The notes under the pieces were generated by a model. The model was not told where the DNA came from and did not search any database. It saw only the letters and a list, made by a program, of their open reading frames with translations. From Phragmites australis (lineage: Eukaryota > Streptophyta > Magnoliopsida > Poales > Poaceae), in assembly GCF_958298935.1 (NCBI RefSeq), contig NC_084938.1:27137501-27201500 (forward strand): a DNA stretch of 64,000 bases. The letters are read 5' to 3'. The translations under genes and the position numbers were made by a program. Positions 1 to 10,435 of the stretch are shown here, in pieces. Every line of letters starts with the position of its first letter. The first letter of the stretch is position 1.

Positions 1-551
1 AGCTGGTGGCAGAGCGTCTCCCCCTTGAGCCGCCGGATGCCACCGCCAGAGGCGGTTACCTCCGGTGGGTCGCACGGCACGTAGAGGTCGCGCAGGTCCG
101 GCTCGACCGCCAGCATGGAGTAGTCGAGCACCGAGAATAAGGCGTCCTCCTCGTCGTTGTATTTTGCCTCGTCGCCGCCGCATCCACCCACGCCGCGGAG
201 GTCGAGCCCCCATGACGCGGCGAGCTCGGCCGCCGAGGGGCAGCCCGAGAACCCCTCCACGGGCACGCGCGCCGCGGCGTCGCATCCGCCTGCGCAGTCC
301 GCGCAGAGGAACGTCTGCTCCCCAGCGCCTGCCCCCGGCGCTGCGGAGGCGACGCGCGCGGCGGCCGGGCGCGCCGCGCAGCCCGCGCAGAGTGGTGCCC
401 GCACGTGCTTCCGCGACAGCGCGTTGGCCGCGTGCACGTGGCGGTCGCACGCCACGCAGAGCCGCGCCGCGTCCGCACGGCAGTGCAGCGCCGCCGCCGC
501 CTCCCCGCAGTAGTCGCACGGCCACTTCTGCCTCCCGCCGCCGCTCTTCAT
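1..551 (-). CDS. CONSTANS-like B-box zinc finger protein, COL14/COL15 type (5' part, truncated by window edge)
   Basis: The minus strand opens with an ATG at 551-549 and stays open for 183 codons to the window edge, so the C-terminal part, including any CCT domain, lies outside. The protein starts [20 protein letters not shown] and has a clear first B-box at about residues 12-53: [25 protein letters not shown]. The second zinc-binding segment (CAGCAA...LCADCAGGC) is shorter and degenerate. It is followed by [20 protein letters not shown], a conserved block of the COL13/14/15 group (group III CONSTANS-like). Family members are nuclear regulators linked to photoperiod and flowering; they usually carry a C-terminal CCT domain that can contact NF-Y subunits. 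An acidic stretch ([15 protein letters not shown]) follows at about residues 130-146. The start is chosen because the B-box follows immediately. In-window GC content is very high, so opposite-strand open frames here are shadows. Confidence 0.9.
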   Translation of the reverse strand, partial: MKSGGGRQKWPCDYCGEAAAALHCRADAARLCVACDRHVHAANALSRKHVRAPLCAGCAARPAAARVASAAPGAGAGEQTFLCADCAGGCDAAARVPVEGFSGCPSAAELAASWGLDLRGVGGCGGDEAKYNDEEDALFSVLDYSMLAVEPDLRDLYVPCDPPEVTASGGGIRRLKGETLCHQ

Positions 552-864
552 CTCCCGCGCCGCCAACACGACCTTCCACACGCGCCAATCACGCGACCAG
601 CCGACGAGAAGGCATCAAATGGAGAGCAGAGAAGGGAAGCGAGATGGTTTGCTTGCGACTTTCCGCCGCGCTGATGCCGCGCGAATCAATAAGCAGCAGC
701 AGGCAGGCAGGCAGGACCGCAGGAGGAGGTGATGGAGTGGAGGAGGAGGAGGAGACGCCGATCCGCCACGCGGTCCCGAACAGCACACACCACCGGCACT
801 GCACGTGTCACGCTGCGGGAGCGGTGAAGTGGCGGGACCCGCGGCGCAGTGGGCTGGGGGGCCG

Positions 865-874
865 GAAAATATAT
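865..874 (-). promoter_or_regulatory. Possible TATA box of the COL gene
   Basis: Read on the minus strand this is TATATTTTCC, about 315 bases upstream of the ATG at 551. It would place transcription start near 840 and give a long GC-rich 5' UTR. Position and composition are plausible but no other promoter element supports it. Confidence 0.25.
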
Positions 875-879
875 CGCTG

Positions 880-1672
880 AGCTGTCGCGCCGGACGGGAG
901 GGACCCGGATGCTGTTCAACGACACTTGCGGTGTCAATTTCTTTATTGACTTACAAATGATTTTTTTATTGATTTACAAGTATTCCTTAGCATTGTTAAT
1001 TTCTTTATTGACATGGAGTTCTGCAATTCACTACAGAAGAGTAAAGTTGAACCAATTTATGAGGGAAATCGACTATAAAAATCTTACAAACCACACGGTT
1101 AATTAAAAAAACTAGCAAAAGCCCCAACGCCACTACTACACACAAATAATGGAGTTCGATGTGAGTCATTGTTGTCAAGCTTGCTACACTAGCGGTACAG
1201 TAGCTCTGACTTCTCACGATGGACCTCAACCTTTGCATCGATGCTGTCATGACACCGCCGAGCAGTCCAATGCAGGACCCAAGCCAACAGCTGTTCAAAC
1301 GCGGGGACCTCCAAAGCGATACCTCCAAGGAGGTTACGACGTCGAAGACACCGCCGTCGCTTATCTATAGAGCCAGAATAAGGTTTTCACCCGGAGAGTT
1401 CACATGATGGGGGAAAAGCACCACGACGATGCCTTAAAGGAGGGAAGCAGCACCCAAGGGCGGCGGCGGCGGCGGCACCAACAATAGCCAGGTAAGACTT
1501 TCGACCGCGCAGATGAAGCGGTCGCACTGGCCATCACATCCACAACAGGTCCCGCGTCGTCCATCCGAGAACAGCCACTAGCAGCCCAACAGCCCTGGGC
1601 TCGTGGCTAAGTCGACTGGACGGGCATGGACACGATACCATCGCACGGTTTTGGGCCGCAGCCACACAACAG
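880..1672. other. Intergenic DNA; no gene recognised
   Basis: The first 250 bases are AT-rich with short near-repeats of TTCTTTATTGAC. From 1140 on the DNA becomes GC-rich and contains a short open frame beginning at 1219 and a (CGG)n-like tract near 1460. I cannot assign a function; it resembles decayed retroelement-derived DNA more than a gene. Confidence 0.4.
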
Positions 1673-1954
1673 AGCAGTAGCCTGCACACACACTGGTCGG
1701 CACGCGTCGTCAGCTGCAGACGGGATGACCCCACGCAGATCAGTGCGCACCTACCCCCTCCGCTACCTCGACCTCTGCCTGACTCCGTCATCGGACACAG
1801 CAGCACCGCACAATTTCGGGCTGTAGGCAAGCAGTAGCCTGCACACGCGCCAGTCGACACGCGTTGTCAGTTGCAAACAGGTCGACTCTGCGTAGATCCA
1901 CGCACGCATGCCCCCCTCCGCCGCCTCAGCCTCCATCTGACTCTCTTATCGGCA
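1673..1954. repeat. Degenerate direct repeat, 157-bp spacing, two copies
   Basis: Copy one begins AGCAGTAGCCTGCACACAC at 1673 and copy two begins AGCAGTAGCCTGCACACGC at 1830. The two align for about 125 bases through a CACGCGTCGTCAG / CACGCGTTGTCAG segment and end near CATCGG / TATCGG. Substitutions are frequent and neither copy keeps a convincing reading frame. This is probably an old tandem duplication in repetitive DNA. Confidence 0.7.
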
Positions 1955-3198
1955 CTGATGTTGGACTGGACCGGATCTGACCGGCCCCGTGTAGATCCGT
2001 CCATGTGTGTACGAATCGCCACCCCGTCACCGGCCCCCACCTCGATTTGGAGCTAAGGAAGGGGAGGGGCACCACGAGGGAAGGTAGCCCTGTCGTCGCA
2101 GTCATCGCACCGGCGCGGACTTCCAGTGGCTAGCTTTTTCCAATTCCTCCTTTTCAAGCTAATATTTTGAGATGACACATACTTATTACCGACACATGAT
2201 TTCAAGTTAATATGTCTTAATTAAATTAGGGCCGTCCCTCTTCCAACAATGGGGACAGGGCAGGTCAGTTTGCGGTTGTTATGCAGTGCTACATGTACTT
2301 TTTAAGCTATTGTAGAAAAAACAACAATAAAAATCTCTCTAAAAAATAAAGTAGATTTAGATAAATTATGTTGCTTAGTACCTTTGTCTTCAACCTAGCT
2401 AGATTTAAACAAGTAAAAAAAACCCCTAGATTTAGATCAAATCAGATGGGCCAACACTAAATCTCTAAAAAAATCAAACGGAGCTTAAATTCAGCTTGGT
2501 ATTTGTTACAGGACATTTCGATCATAATAATACAAGAGCAGTAAAAGAATTAATTGCCTTGGTAACAAGAAACACAATCAAAAAAATTAAGCACTAGTTG
2601 CAATTCAATCAGTCGCCTGTACAATGAGTGTTCTGTGACAAATATGATATGTCGTGCATGCCATGTCAGGAGTTGCTACACGACGTTGTCTATTTGTTAC
2701 GACTCACCAAGGTGGCCAATCTATTGGCCTGAATTGAAGAGATCAGCACATGATAGATAAGATTAGACAGCTGCTAAAAAAGATGTCGAAAGATGGAAAA
2801 GAAGATGCATGTTGGTGCATAAAGCCAGTGATGATCAGGAAGCAGCTTTTCCACGGCAATTGCGATGGTGATGCATTACTGTTAACGTACCTGCCTATTA
2901 GGTAAATTTAGACCTCATCACTGAAAATGATAAAATCCAAGATATATTCACGCATAGCCTATGGGATGGTTTATTAGGATTGCTGAGAGAATTACAGTGT
3001 TGCATCCAAAAACATGTCGAATTCAAACGGAAAATCGTATTCAAGAGTTATTAGAGCGCTTATAACCGTAATTTAGCTGTGTTTCTTTAGATCATCATGC
3101 AGTGCCGACAAGGAGCTTATGGGGCACATGTGCACCTATGCCTACGTGCACACATTTGATCATTGAAAACATTTCTTATTTGTCATCAGGAGCTAAGA
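1955..3198. other. Intergenic AT-rich DNA
   Basis: Apart from a GC-rich lead-in to about 2130, this stretch is AT-rich with no open frame of note, no tRNA-like box and no recognisable transposon end. Confidence 0.5.
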
Positions 3199-3660
3199 TA
3201 ATTCTCTCTATGCCATCTCATAAAATAAACTTTCTTATTTGCTACCGTTTCTAATTTTCATTCCTTTCTCGTTACTATTATCCATTTAATCGATAGAAAA
3301 GACACATTTGACCTCGGGAATGAGGACGACGGCCTCGTGTGCTGCTATTGGCAGCGAATGGTGATGGGGCTCGGACCATAAACCCCTCCCGAAAGCAAGA
3401 GCAGGTGGAAGGGGAATGCGCTAAGGATGAGGAGGACGGCTGCACGAGGGACCACATCCCTATCATGGGGGTCCACGTCGACACTACGACCCCACCGTCG
3501 TTCACTGTCAACAACAACGCACGAATCAACTCTACTCTACCCAAAGGTAAATGCGTCTTTTTTATGGATCAAATGGATGATAATGGTGAAAAAGGAATGT
3601 AAATTATAACTATTGGTAAATAAGAAAGTTTTATTTGGTGAGATGGCATAGAGAGAATTA
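3199..3660. mobile_element. Fold-back / MITE-like element with ~95-bp terminal inverted repeats
   Basis: The left end TAATTCTCTCTATGCCATCT (3199 on) is the reverse complement of the right end AGATGGCATAGAGAGAATTA (to 3660). The inverted repeats continue inward with small mismatches for about 95 bases on each side, to about 3293 and 3563. The outermost TA on each side may be a TA target duplication. The unique centre (about 3300-3560) is GC-rich, unlike the AT-rich arms, and could be captured host sequence. No transposase is encoded, so any movement depends on an outside enzyme. Confidence 0.7.
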
Positions 3661-6366
3661 CCTAATCTTCTAATAGCAATTTTTTTTTCTCTTGATCATT
3701 TCCCCTATAACGAGGTGATACACGTCTCCATTAATTGAAAAAGAGTTCTATTAGTATTGTTCTGCCTAAAGGATAGACATCGATATATAAAGATAAAACA
3801 ACTACTCCAAGAGCACCAAGCTAACATAAGATAACAAGTTAAGCTTATTCCAAAGTTTAACTACTTACATACTACGCCATCAAGTCATAAATATATGTCG
3901 TTTTAGGTTGCATATAGTTATTTTTTATAACTTTAATTATAAATTACTCTTTATACGTTGAGTTTGGATATTCGAAAATAGCACAGGTAAATTTACCTCG
4001 AAAAACAATTTCATAATAATATAGCTTTGCTATATTCTATAAACATATTACATAAAAAAACTAGTAGTCAAAAATAAATTTTAGTGATTATATTAATATC
4101 CAAAACAATAATTATTTATAAGTGGAGGTAGTAACATATAACATAGAATATTAAGATCATGTGTTGTTTATCAAATTTGGGAGGTTACCTAATTAATGGA
4201 TGCTTTCGTTGTCACAAAGATGACATTTGCATCGATCGACATGGCACAAGATATCTCATTACTGCACAAGGCCGTACACATCCAAGAAGGTGGTCCCTTG
4301 ATTGGTGATTGCATCCTACCCTCTCTCATATCCCCGAAACAGCTACAAGTATACAGTGACGGATCTAGGATTGGTGTAATAGATATTTAAACTTTAAAAA
4401 ATATGTTTAATAGAAAATGTTATAAATTTATAATAAGAAAATCAAAGTACACAAATTATTTATGGTAGCGACATCTTCTCTAATTTAGAGAACTTGGCTT
4501 TTTCTTTATGGCTTGGAAACGCTCGATGATATCATTATTCTTGACTTGTAAAAAAAGTCACGTTCTATAAACATGTTACATAGAAACTTCAGCACGAACA
4601 ACTAGCGACCTTAGCGAAACTTGACTAGTCTTTATGGTAAGTCATCTGATTTGAGCACGTTACATTAAAATTTCAGCACAAAAGTAAGCTATCTAATTGA
4701 ATAACCTCATGTATTTAGATGAACAGAACAAAATTACAAACATTAGACTGAAAAATTTAAGAGTGTGTTTGCGCTAAATCAGCTCACCTTTCATTTCGGA
4801 TCTAGAGTTTAGCCTAGCGCCTAGCCGACTGCCTGTGGCGCGCAGCCTAGTCGCATTGCCCGTCTGCCCCGCCTGGAGCCATGGAGCCCTAGATGGTAGG
4901 ACGGGTCATGGCTTGTCGATTGGACGCCTGCGGCCTGTCACCGGCCACCCACCTGCCCGCTCGCCGGTGCCGCCCAAACGTCCCTCGCTTGCTTGCCTGC
5001 TACTCAGCTGGTCTAGTCGCTGCCCGCCAGCACCGCGCGTGCGCGTTCTTGTGGGTTGCGTTGCTACAGGTCTGCGACCCCGCCTGGACGCCTACCGCCC
5101 ACCGCCGGCTACCTCATCGGCCGACCGTCTCTAAACCCTAGCCGCAGGCATAAGCTCATAGTGACATGGTCTGGTGTATAAAGGCAAGTTACAAGACGAC
5201 GAGAATATGACTTGAGGAGTTGAGGTCATGGTCCGCTAGTCAGGTGGAGCCTCTTATGGTCAGTGGGCTTGCCGGTTAGATACGATTAGGCCATTAAGTG
5301 GGTTCAAACTGAATCCGACCCATTTCAATTTATACAAATATATATACCTTACGTATACTTAATTTTTTTAAGAAATAATAGATATTCAGCTGAATACCTA
5401 TGAATCATGACAGTCCGTCCATGCAAATATATATGCTCTTTCAGAGATAAAAGTAGCACGTCCTAATTATTCTAGTTTTGATAGTATCTTGGTATCAGAT
5501 CTATATTTGTTTTGATTGGCAACACTATGCACGGACCACACCCTTCTGATGTTTTTAAATCCTTGAGCAAAGAGGGCCCTGATCTCCCTTACAAGTCACC
5601 GTTGAGAAAAGTTCAGAGTCTCAAAGACATTGTGAGATACAAAAGGTACTTGCAAATCTAAGTGCAATGCTTTGTAAATCTAGGAAGTACAACATATTTC
5701 TATTCCGTTATCTAAAAGGAAGTACAACAGACAAGATTTATGGAATTAGCTTTAAGTTTTTACAAAGTCATTACTTCTGCTCGCAACGAGAGTCTCATAG
5801 AATTCGGTCGGTAGCTGCTCCTACTTGAATGCACGTAATCAATATAGTAAATTGATATCTACTTAACTCTAGCAATAATTGATAGATAATGTGATCATAG
5901 TATATTTCATCTTAATTCTGGTACTAAATTAAAATAGATTTATATTTAAGATCGAAGCAATTGCTTAACTAATTCTTATATCCAAATATATCGATACAAT
6001 ACTTAAAACACATATTTGACTACTATTTTTTAACTACTCTAAGTAGATAGTATCATATGTATTAATTAATTCGCCAAGTAAGATTTTTGCTGACTTGATA
6101 AGAAACTAATGAGGAGAGAGGAAAGTTGTATCTTGTACAATATACTGTTTGGGCACGAAATCCAATATTAGAATACCATGTAGAGATGCATTAGGTGTAT
6201 GAACTATGCATTGAGAGTAGTTGTATAATATGTTTATAGGATATAGTAAAGTTATATTATTAGCAAACTAATTCTTGAGATAAAACTATATGGCTCGGTG
6301 GACCGTGATGAGCTGGCACAAGCACCCTCTGGAAGCATCTGGGCTCGACCGGCAGCGTCCGTACAC
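3661..6366. other. Intergenic DNA; no supported gene
   Basis: Mostly AT-rich. A small open frame at 4196-4390 and a GC-rich patch at 4810-5145 were inspected; neither shows a domain, conserved motif or splice structure I recognise. The GC-rich patch is abrupt against its surroundings and may be a gene fragment carried by a transposon. Confidence 0.4.
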
Positions 6367-6502
6367 TAACCATTTTCTTATACCTACAAATGGGCAGCCA
6401 AACAATATAATTGTACATCCATATCTCCTCAAAATTACCATTTTCTTACACCTACAAATGAGCAACCAAACAATAGAATAGTACATCCATATCTCCTTAA
6501 AG
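6367..6502. repeat. Tandem direct repeat, two 68-bp units
   Basis: Unit one starts at 6367 and unit two at 6435. Both contain ACCATTTTCTTA, ACCTACAAATG, AACAATA and GTACATCCATATCTCCT in the same order, with a handful of substitutions. Both fall in a noncoding AT-rich region. Confidence 0.85.
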
Positions 6503-8051
6503 ATTGACACGATCATATTATAAGCATACGCTAATCGCTGTCAGAAAAAAAAACTAAGCTCACACCAATCTTCTCTAAAGCTTATGAAAAATTATCATTC
6601 TTGCTCTAGTTCATTCACACGCGCTTCATATTCCGTAACAGTCGCTGCAAGTGGGCCCACGTTCTCCGACTGAACTTCTGGGGTCCACGGGTGGTGACGT
6701 GGCTCGCTGTATGAGCAGTACGGGTAGCATTTCAAACCTAAAAAAAAAGGTACGGGTAACCTTTCCAATTTTAAATAATAACAAACCAAATTTAGCAAAT
6801 TATAAACAATGCACTCTTTTTTTGCGAATAATAAACAATGCACTTGACTTAAGCTATCAAACAAATACTAGTAATAAATAATGGAATCGAGATCTGATTT
6901 AGCAAGCAACTAGGCTTTATGGGAGATGCGCCATACTAATCTTAGCAAGCCGAAACGCATTTTTTTTTTAAAAAAAATACGGTACACGTATCCTCCTAAT
7001 TGAGGTAACCCGTGACGCCATCACCAAGGAGACGGATAACAAATTACCCGGGCGGCCAACCGGGAGCGGACACGTCAGCAGTTTAGGCTGGATTTAGCAA
7101 GTGGCTGTCAAATTAATTGAGCTGAGCTTGGCCTCATGGGGGCCATGATTAATTAGGCTGGGGGATTATTATTATTATATTAGTCGTAGCTGCTGCATCT
7201 GCTTGCTTAATTAATTAATTGGTTAAAATTAAGATGCCGTGACAGTTGCGGCGGAGGCTGTATAGTCTACGGATTAGAGTAAACTAGTGCCTCAAATCTT
7301 ACCGGAAAAAAAGTTCCCTTGTCGGCTGTTGGCTCTGCTTTTAGCTGTCACTAGTAACCACGCACACACTGACACGCACGTGTAATTTTTGTCAGGGCGT
7401 GCAATTTTTAATATGATAGCTGAATGCCTATACATTATGATGGATCCTAAAATATTCTTACCCATATATACATCGACAAACAACTCATTTAGTTGTTCCC
7501 TGTTCTTTGCATCTTTTAAAAAAAGTGAAAAGATAATAAAAATGTACAAATGAAGATGACGTGGCATAATTGTGACCTATACTCGTGTCTATGCTCTGTT
7601 ACTCTCATAAAATGAACAGGTAAGTTAAACAACGTAAACCTAATATGGGAGGAATGTCAAAAGAAATTAAGTGAGTTTTTACGCTACAATGTCTAAACAC
7701 AATTTTTCTTATACCAGCTTGGTTTCTAGCAACTCCATGTTATGATAAAGCAACAATCTTTCTTGAGTTGTAATATCAGTAGTTTAGCAACAGACTTTGA
7801 TCAAAGTGTGCTGCAAGTTCGTATACACGTATTTGCTGTTGTGTCTTCATGCAATATCAGTAGTTTAGCAGCAGACTTCGATCAATTTTAGCTCAGTTTT
7901 GGGTTGTGATTCGTGTAGTTGTCACCCTGGTATTGAGCTTCGGTATGTCTTTCTTTCCTTGCTCTGTCGACAAGTGATCATGGACGAAGAGCAGAGAAGG
8001 ACTAACAGTCAATGAAAGCTCGAGCTAGGATGTTAGAACTCAGCCACTCAC
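6503..8051. other. Intergenic DNA with a short duplicated segment
   Basis: No gene is supported. A 34-base segment containing AATATCAGTAGTTTAGCA occurs at 7771-7804 and again at 7852-7885 with few changes. This stretch lies just beyond the AP2 fragment on its 3' side and holds no further AP2 exon that I could find. Confidence 0.45.
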
Positions 8052-8290
8052 CTAAGTAGACTTGCTTCCCGCAATCTCTGCCCAAACAGGCAGCAGCAAC
8101 AGTGGAGAAAATGATTAGCAGTTTAATGAGCGAAGTAAATTTGGATTCATGCAAAGCTATTAGAAGGGCAGGCGAGACCAGAGGCTAACCAAATGTACGA
8201 CTCCCACCGGCCTATTCTCGTGTAGAAAGTGACACCCTGCACTGCAAGCTCCGTGACCTTGGCTTCGGCTGTGTCTTCTTGGCCTCGGCA
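8052..8290 (-). pseudogene. Fragment of an APETALA2-type (AP2/TOE/IDS1-like) gene: two adjacent exons of the first AP2 domain
   Basis: On the minus strand, 8290-8190 encodes remnants of an AP2 repeat. One frame gives AKKTQPKPRSRSLQC, and a one-base shift near 8236 then gives GVTFYTRIGRWESYIW, matching the family pattern of [20 protein letters not shown]. The exon ends at 8190 before GT (8189). Downstream, a 26-base exon at 8077-8052 reads DCGKQVYL and is bounded by CAG upstream and GTGAGT downstream. A 26-base microexon at this point is the normal AP2-family gene structure. The next exon (GFDTAHAAARAYDRA) is absent, and joining the two exons would turn the tryptophan codon at the junction into TGA. 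Intact family members are nuclear DNA-binding regulators of floral and phase-change genes; this copy is a dead genomic duplicate that kept its intron, so it is not a retrocopy. Confidence 0.75.
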
Positions 8291-9725
8291 AGGCGTGGCT
8301 GCCGCACCAGCACCGCCGCCGCCGCACATTCCGGCTCCACTCACGGCGCAGCCGTCAAGGCCGGAGAAGGCTTGAGACCCGGGCGCCGCCCCAGAACGCC
8401 TCGGCATGCCATAAATCATTCCGAGTACTGTTTTCCTCCAGAAACCACAGCAAGTGTTGATGATGAATGAGAGACAGGCATAATGCAGACACTCAAAGCA
8501 CAGCAAAATCATTCTGAGTAAACGTGTGGACCAAAACATGAAGCTATGGCTCCTAAATTGTGACTTGACAATTATTTATCCACAATGATATTTTGATGCA
8601 AAATAACACCACATTAAGTCCAATTAGCTTGTGATTTACTGCAAAGACCATGGCAAAATGGTCCATTGTACTGCAAAGGACCATTTTACTTGCTTCCTGC
8701 CCAAGACGGTCCAAGTTCCAGTACCAAATTAACTTGATGCTTTTATGTGCATGTAAAAAAAAAATCAAGCCTGTCCAAATTCTATGCTACAATTCTCAAA
8801 TCTATTGCATGAGATATGGAGAGGAGCGTGCAAGGGCAAGGGCAAACCACCTCCATGGCACCAACAACAGCTCAACGCAACTGCAGAACCCAGTAGTGAA
8901 CAGATTTGGATCACAAGAGCTCTCATGATTGATGGCATGATAAAGACAATAGGCCCGTGCTGGACCAGAGTCGAGCAAAAAAGGCCCCGTCAACCAACCC
9001 ATTCAAAATAGGAAATGACATTGGCAGCCATGTCATCTTTCCAATTAAAACTAACAGAGGGGTGTGTCTTCGTCCTTCTATAAAGTAGAGGGGTTTAATT
9101 TATTCTAAACTCTAATGCTTATAATCATTTGTTCTGTAAGATATTACAATGTTGTGCAATAGATGATGGAGCAATTAAACTACACTCTGTATAATTGGAA
9201 AAGGTATATCAACCCTCACAATAGTAAAAGACCCACTTCATAAAAGAGGAGGTGAGTTCAGCGAAGAGATATAATAACAATAATCGAAATTAGAGACCTA
9301 GACAGAACAAAAAAGTCCGACAGTAAGGTATACAACATCAGGGTCTCTCTTCGATTTTTGTAGTTTTTGTTAGTTTTGTTTAATTACTACATAATCATAT
9401 GTATAGTCTAAAATTTGAGTTGTTTGAGATTATGTACCAGTTCAAATTTCGCCACATCGAGAAGACGACACAGCAGACGAGGGTCAGCAAGCGCGCCTCT
9501 TTTCTAGTGCATTAGGAGTAGCCTAACTGACAAGATTAGCAGTGGCGGTTTACAGAGAGAGAGTTGTGAGATTGAAGCATGTGCACGTGATTTTGATTGC
9601 ACATGGCCCAGTGCTTGGGCCTGGGCCTGGGCCTGTTTAGGATATGGGCTGCAGTTTCGATGGACACTGACGGTCTGTGTGGAAGCCCGTTAATCGGGAG
9701 GCCCAACAAGGACTCAAATTTCGTG
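8291..9725. other. Intergenic DNA; no supported gene
   Basis: The part next to the AP2 fragment (8291-8540) may be its further 5' exon or flanking DNA, since an open minus frame continues to 8539, but I see no conserved motif in it. The rest holds only short random frames. Confidence 0.4.
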
Positions 9726-9747
9726 GAGAGAGAGAGAGAGAGAGAGA
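9726..9747. repeat. (GA)n microsatellite
   Basis: Eleven GA dinucleotides, about 120 bases upstream of the MIR169 TATA box. GA tracts are common in plant promoters, but no function can be claimed here. Confidence 0.9.
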
Positions 9748-9866
9748 TTGTCCTGTATGGTTGGGTTGACATTATCTCGAATATGTTCTCTGCAAAAAAA
9801 GGTGACGATGATGAAAGATTCTATATGGATACATGCATGCCGAAATCAAAGGCTTTGCAAGCTGGC

Positions 9867-9874
9867 TATAAATA
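9867..9874 (+). promoter_or_regulatory. TATA box of MIR169
   Basis: TATAAATA in the context GGCTATAAATAGG is a near-ideal plant TATA box. It lies about 147 bases before the mature miR169, so RNA polymerase II transcription would start near 9895-9905, leaving a leader of about 90 bases before the hairpin base. Confidence 0.65.
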
Positions 9875-9988
9875 GGTGTGAAAATAGCAAGCACTGCACA
9901 GCCACCGAAAGGCAAGGTAGGTAGCCACCATGCGCACATAAAATCAAAGGGAAGTAGACGAAGAAGAGAAGAGAGCAAGGCTTGCATG

Positions 9989-10140
9989 GCGATAAGGGTG
10001 TGATTCGATCTGGTAGCCAAGGATGACTTGCCTGTGTCTGTCCTTCCTCGCTGAAGCATCATCGATCAGCAGGCGATCGATGACCCTTCTGTGTGGTTTC
10101 ACGGGCAGTCTCCTTGGCTAACCTGACTCACTCTTAACGC
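9989..10140 (+). ncRNA. MIR169: MIR169 microRNA precursor
   Basis: The mature miRNA is at 10014-10034 and begins TAGCCAAGGATGACTTGCC, the miR169 sequence with the TG ending of the grass miR169h-m type. The opposite arm at 10103-10122 begins GGGCAGTCTCCTTGGCTA and pairs with it almost fully, leaving two small bulges. The apex holds a perfect 8-bp stem, CATCGATC with GATCGATG (about 10062-10084). The base is extended by AAGGGTGTGA pairing with TCACTCTT. The mature strand lies on the 5' arm, as in the family. miR169 guides cleavage of NF-YA mRNAs and is tied to drought, nitrogen and flowering responses. A TATA box lies 147 bases upstream of the mature sequence. I searched the window by eye for further copies on both strands and found none. 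Confidence 0.93.
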
Positions 10141-10435
10141 TCATGCATGCTAGTCTTGCATCTCTTGATCATTTCATCAGCATCGATCTGCATCCATGCA
10201 TGCAGCGCACACATCTGCTTTAATTTCTAGCGAGGTTTGATACTGCATCTGTACGTTGCTTACCCCTTATCTATGCAGTTATGCCGGACAGAGGTCACTG
10301 GGGGATATGAATATATGATCTTGCAGAACGAGCAAGGAAGCGCAATATGCACTGCATGCGTGAACTGTGAAGGCGTGTGAGGTAGGTAGCCAGCGACGCC
10401 GCCTTTGGTCGAGAGAAACACTGCAACGCCGCTGT
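10141..10435 (+). other. Probable 3' part of the MIR169 primary transcript and flank
   Basis: Noncoding, with several GCATGC/ATGCAT motifs. No second hairpin with a known miRNA was recognised. Confidence 0.35.

Noticed and set aside
56..478. 140-codon minus open frame in another frame of the COL gene
   Set aside because: The frame containing B-box cysteines and the VEGFSGCPS block is the real one; this one is arginine-rich noise.
65..880. Long plus-strand open frame (271 codons) opposite the COL gene
   Set aside because: Arginine- and proline-rich translation with no domain. It is the GC-driven shadow of the real minus-strand B-box gene.
6595..6864. Minus frame ending in EYEARVNELEQE
   Set aside because: The last 35 residues look protein-like (coiled-coil-like), but I could not connect them to a family or to splice sites. 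Too weak to annotate.
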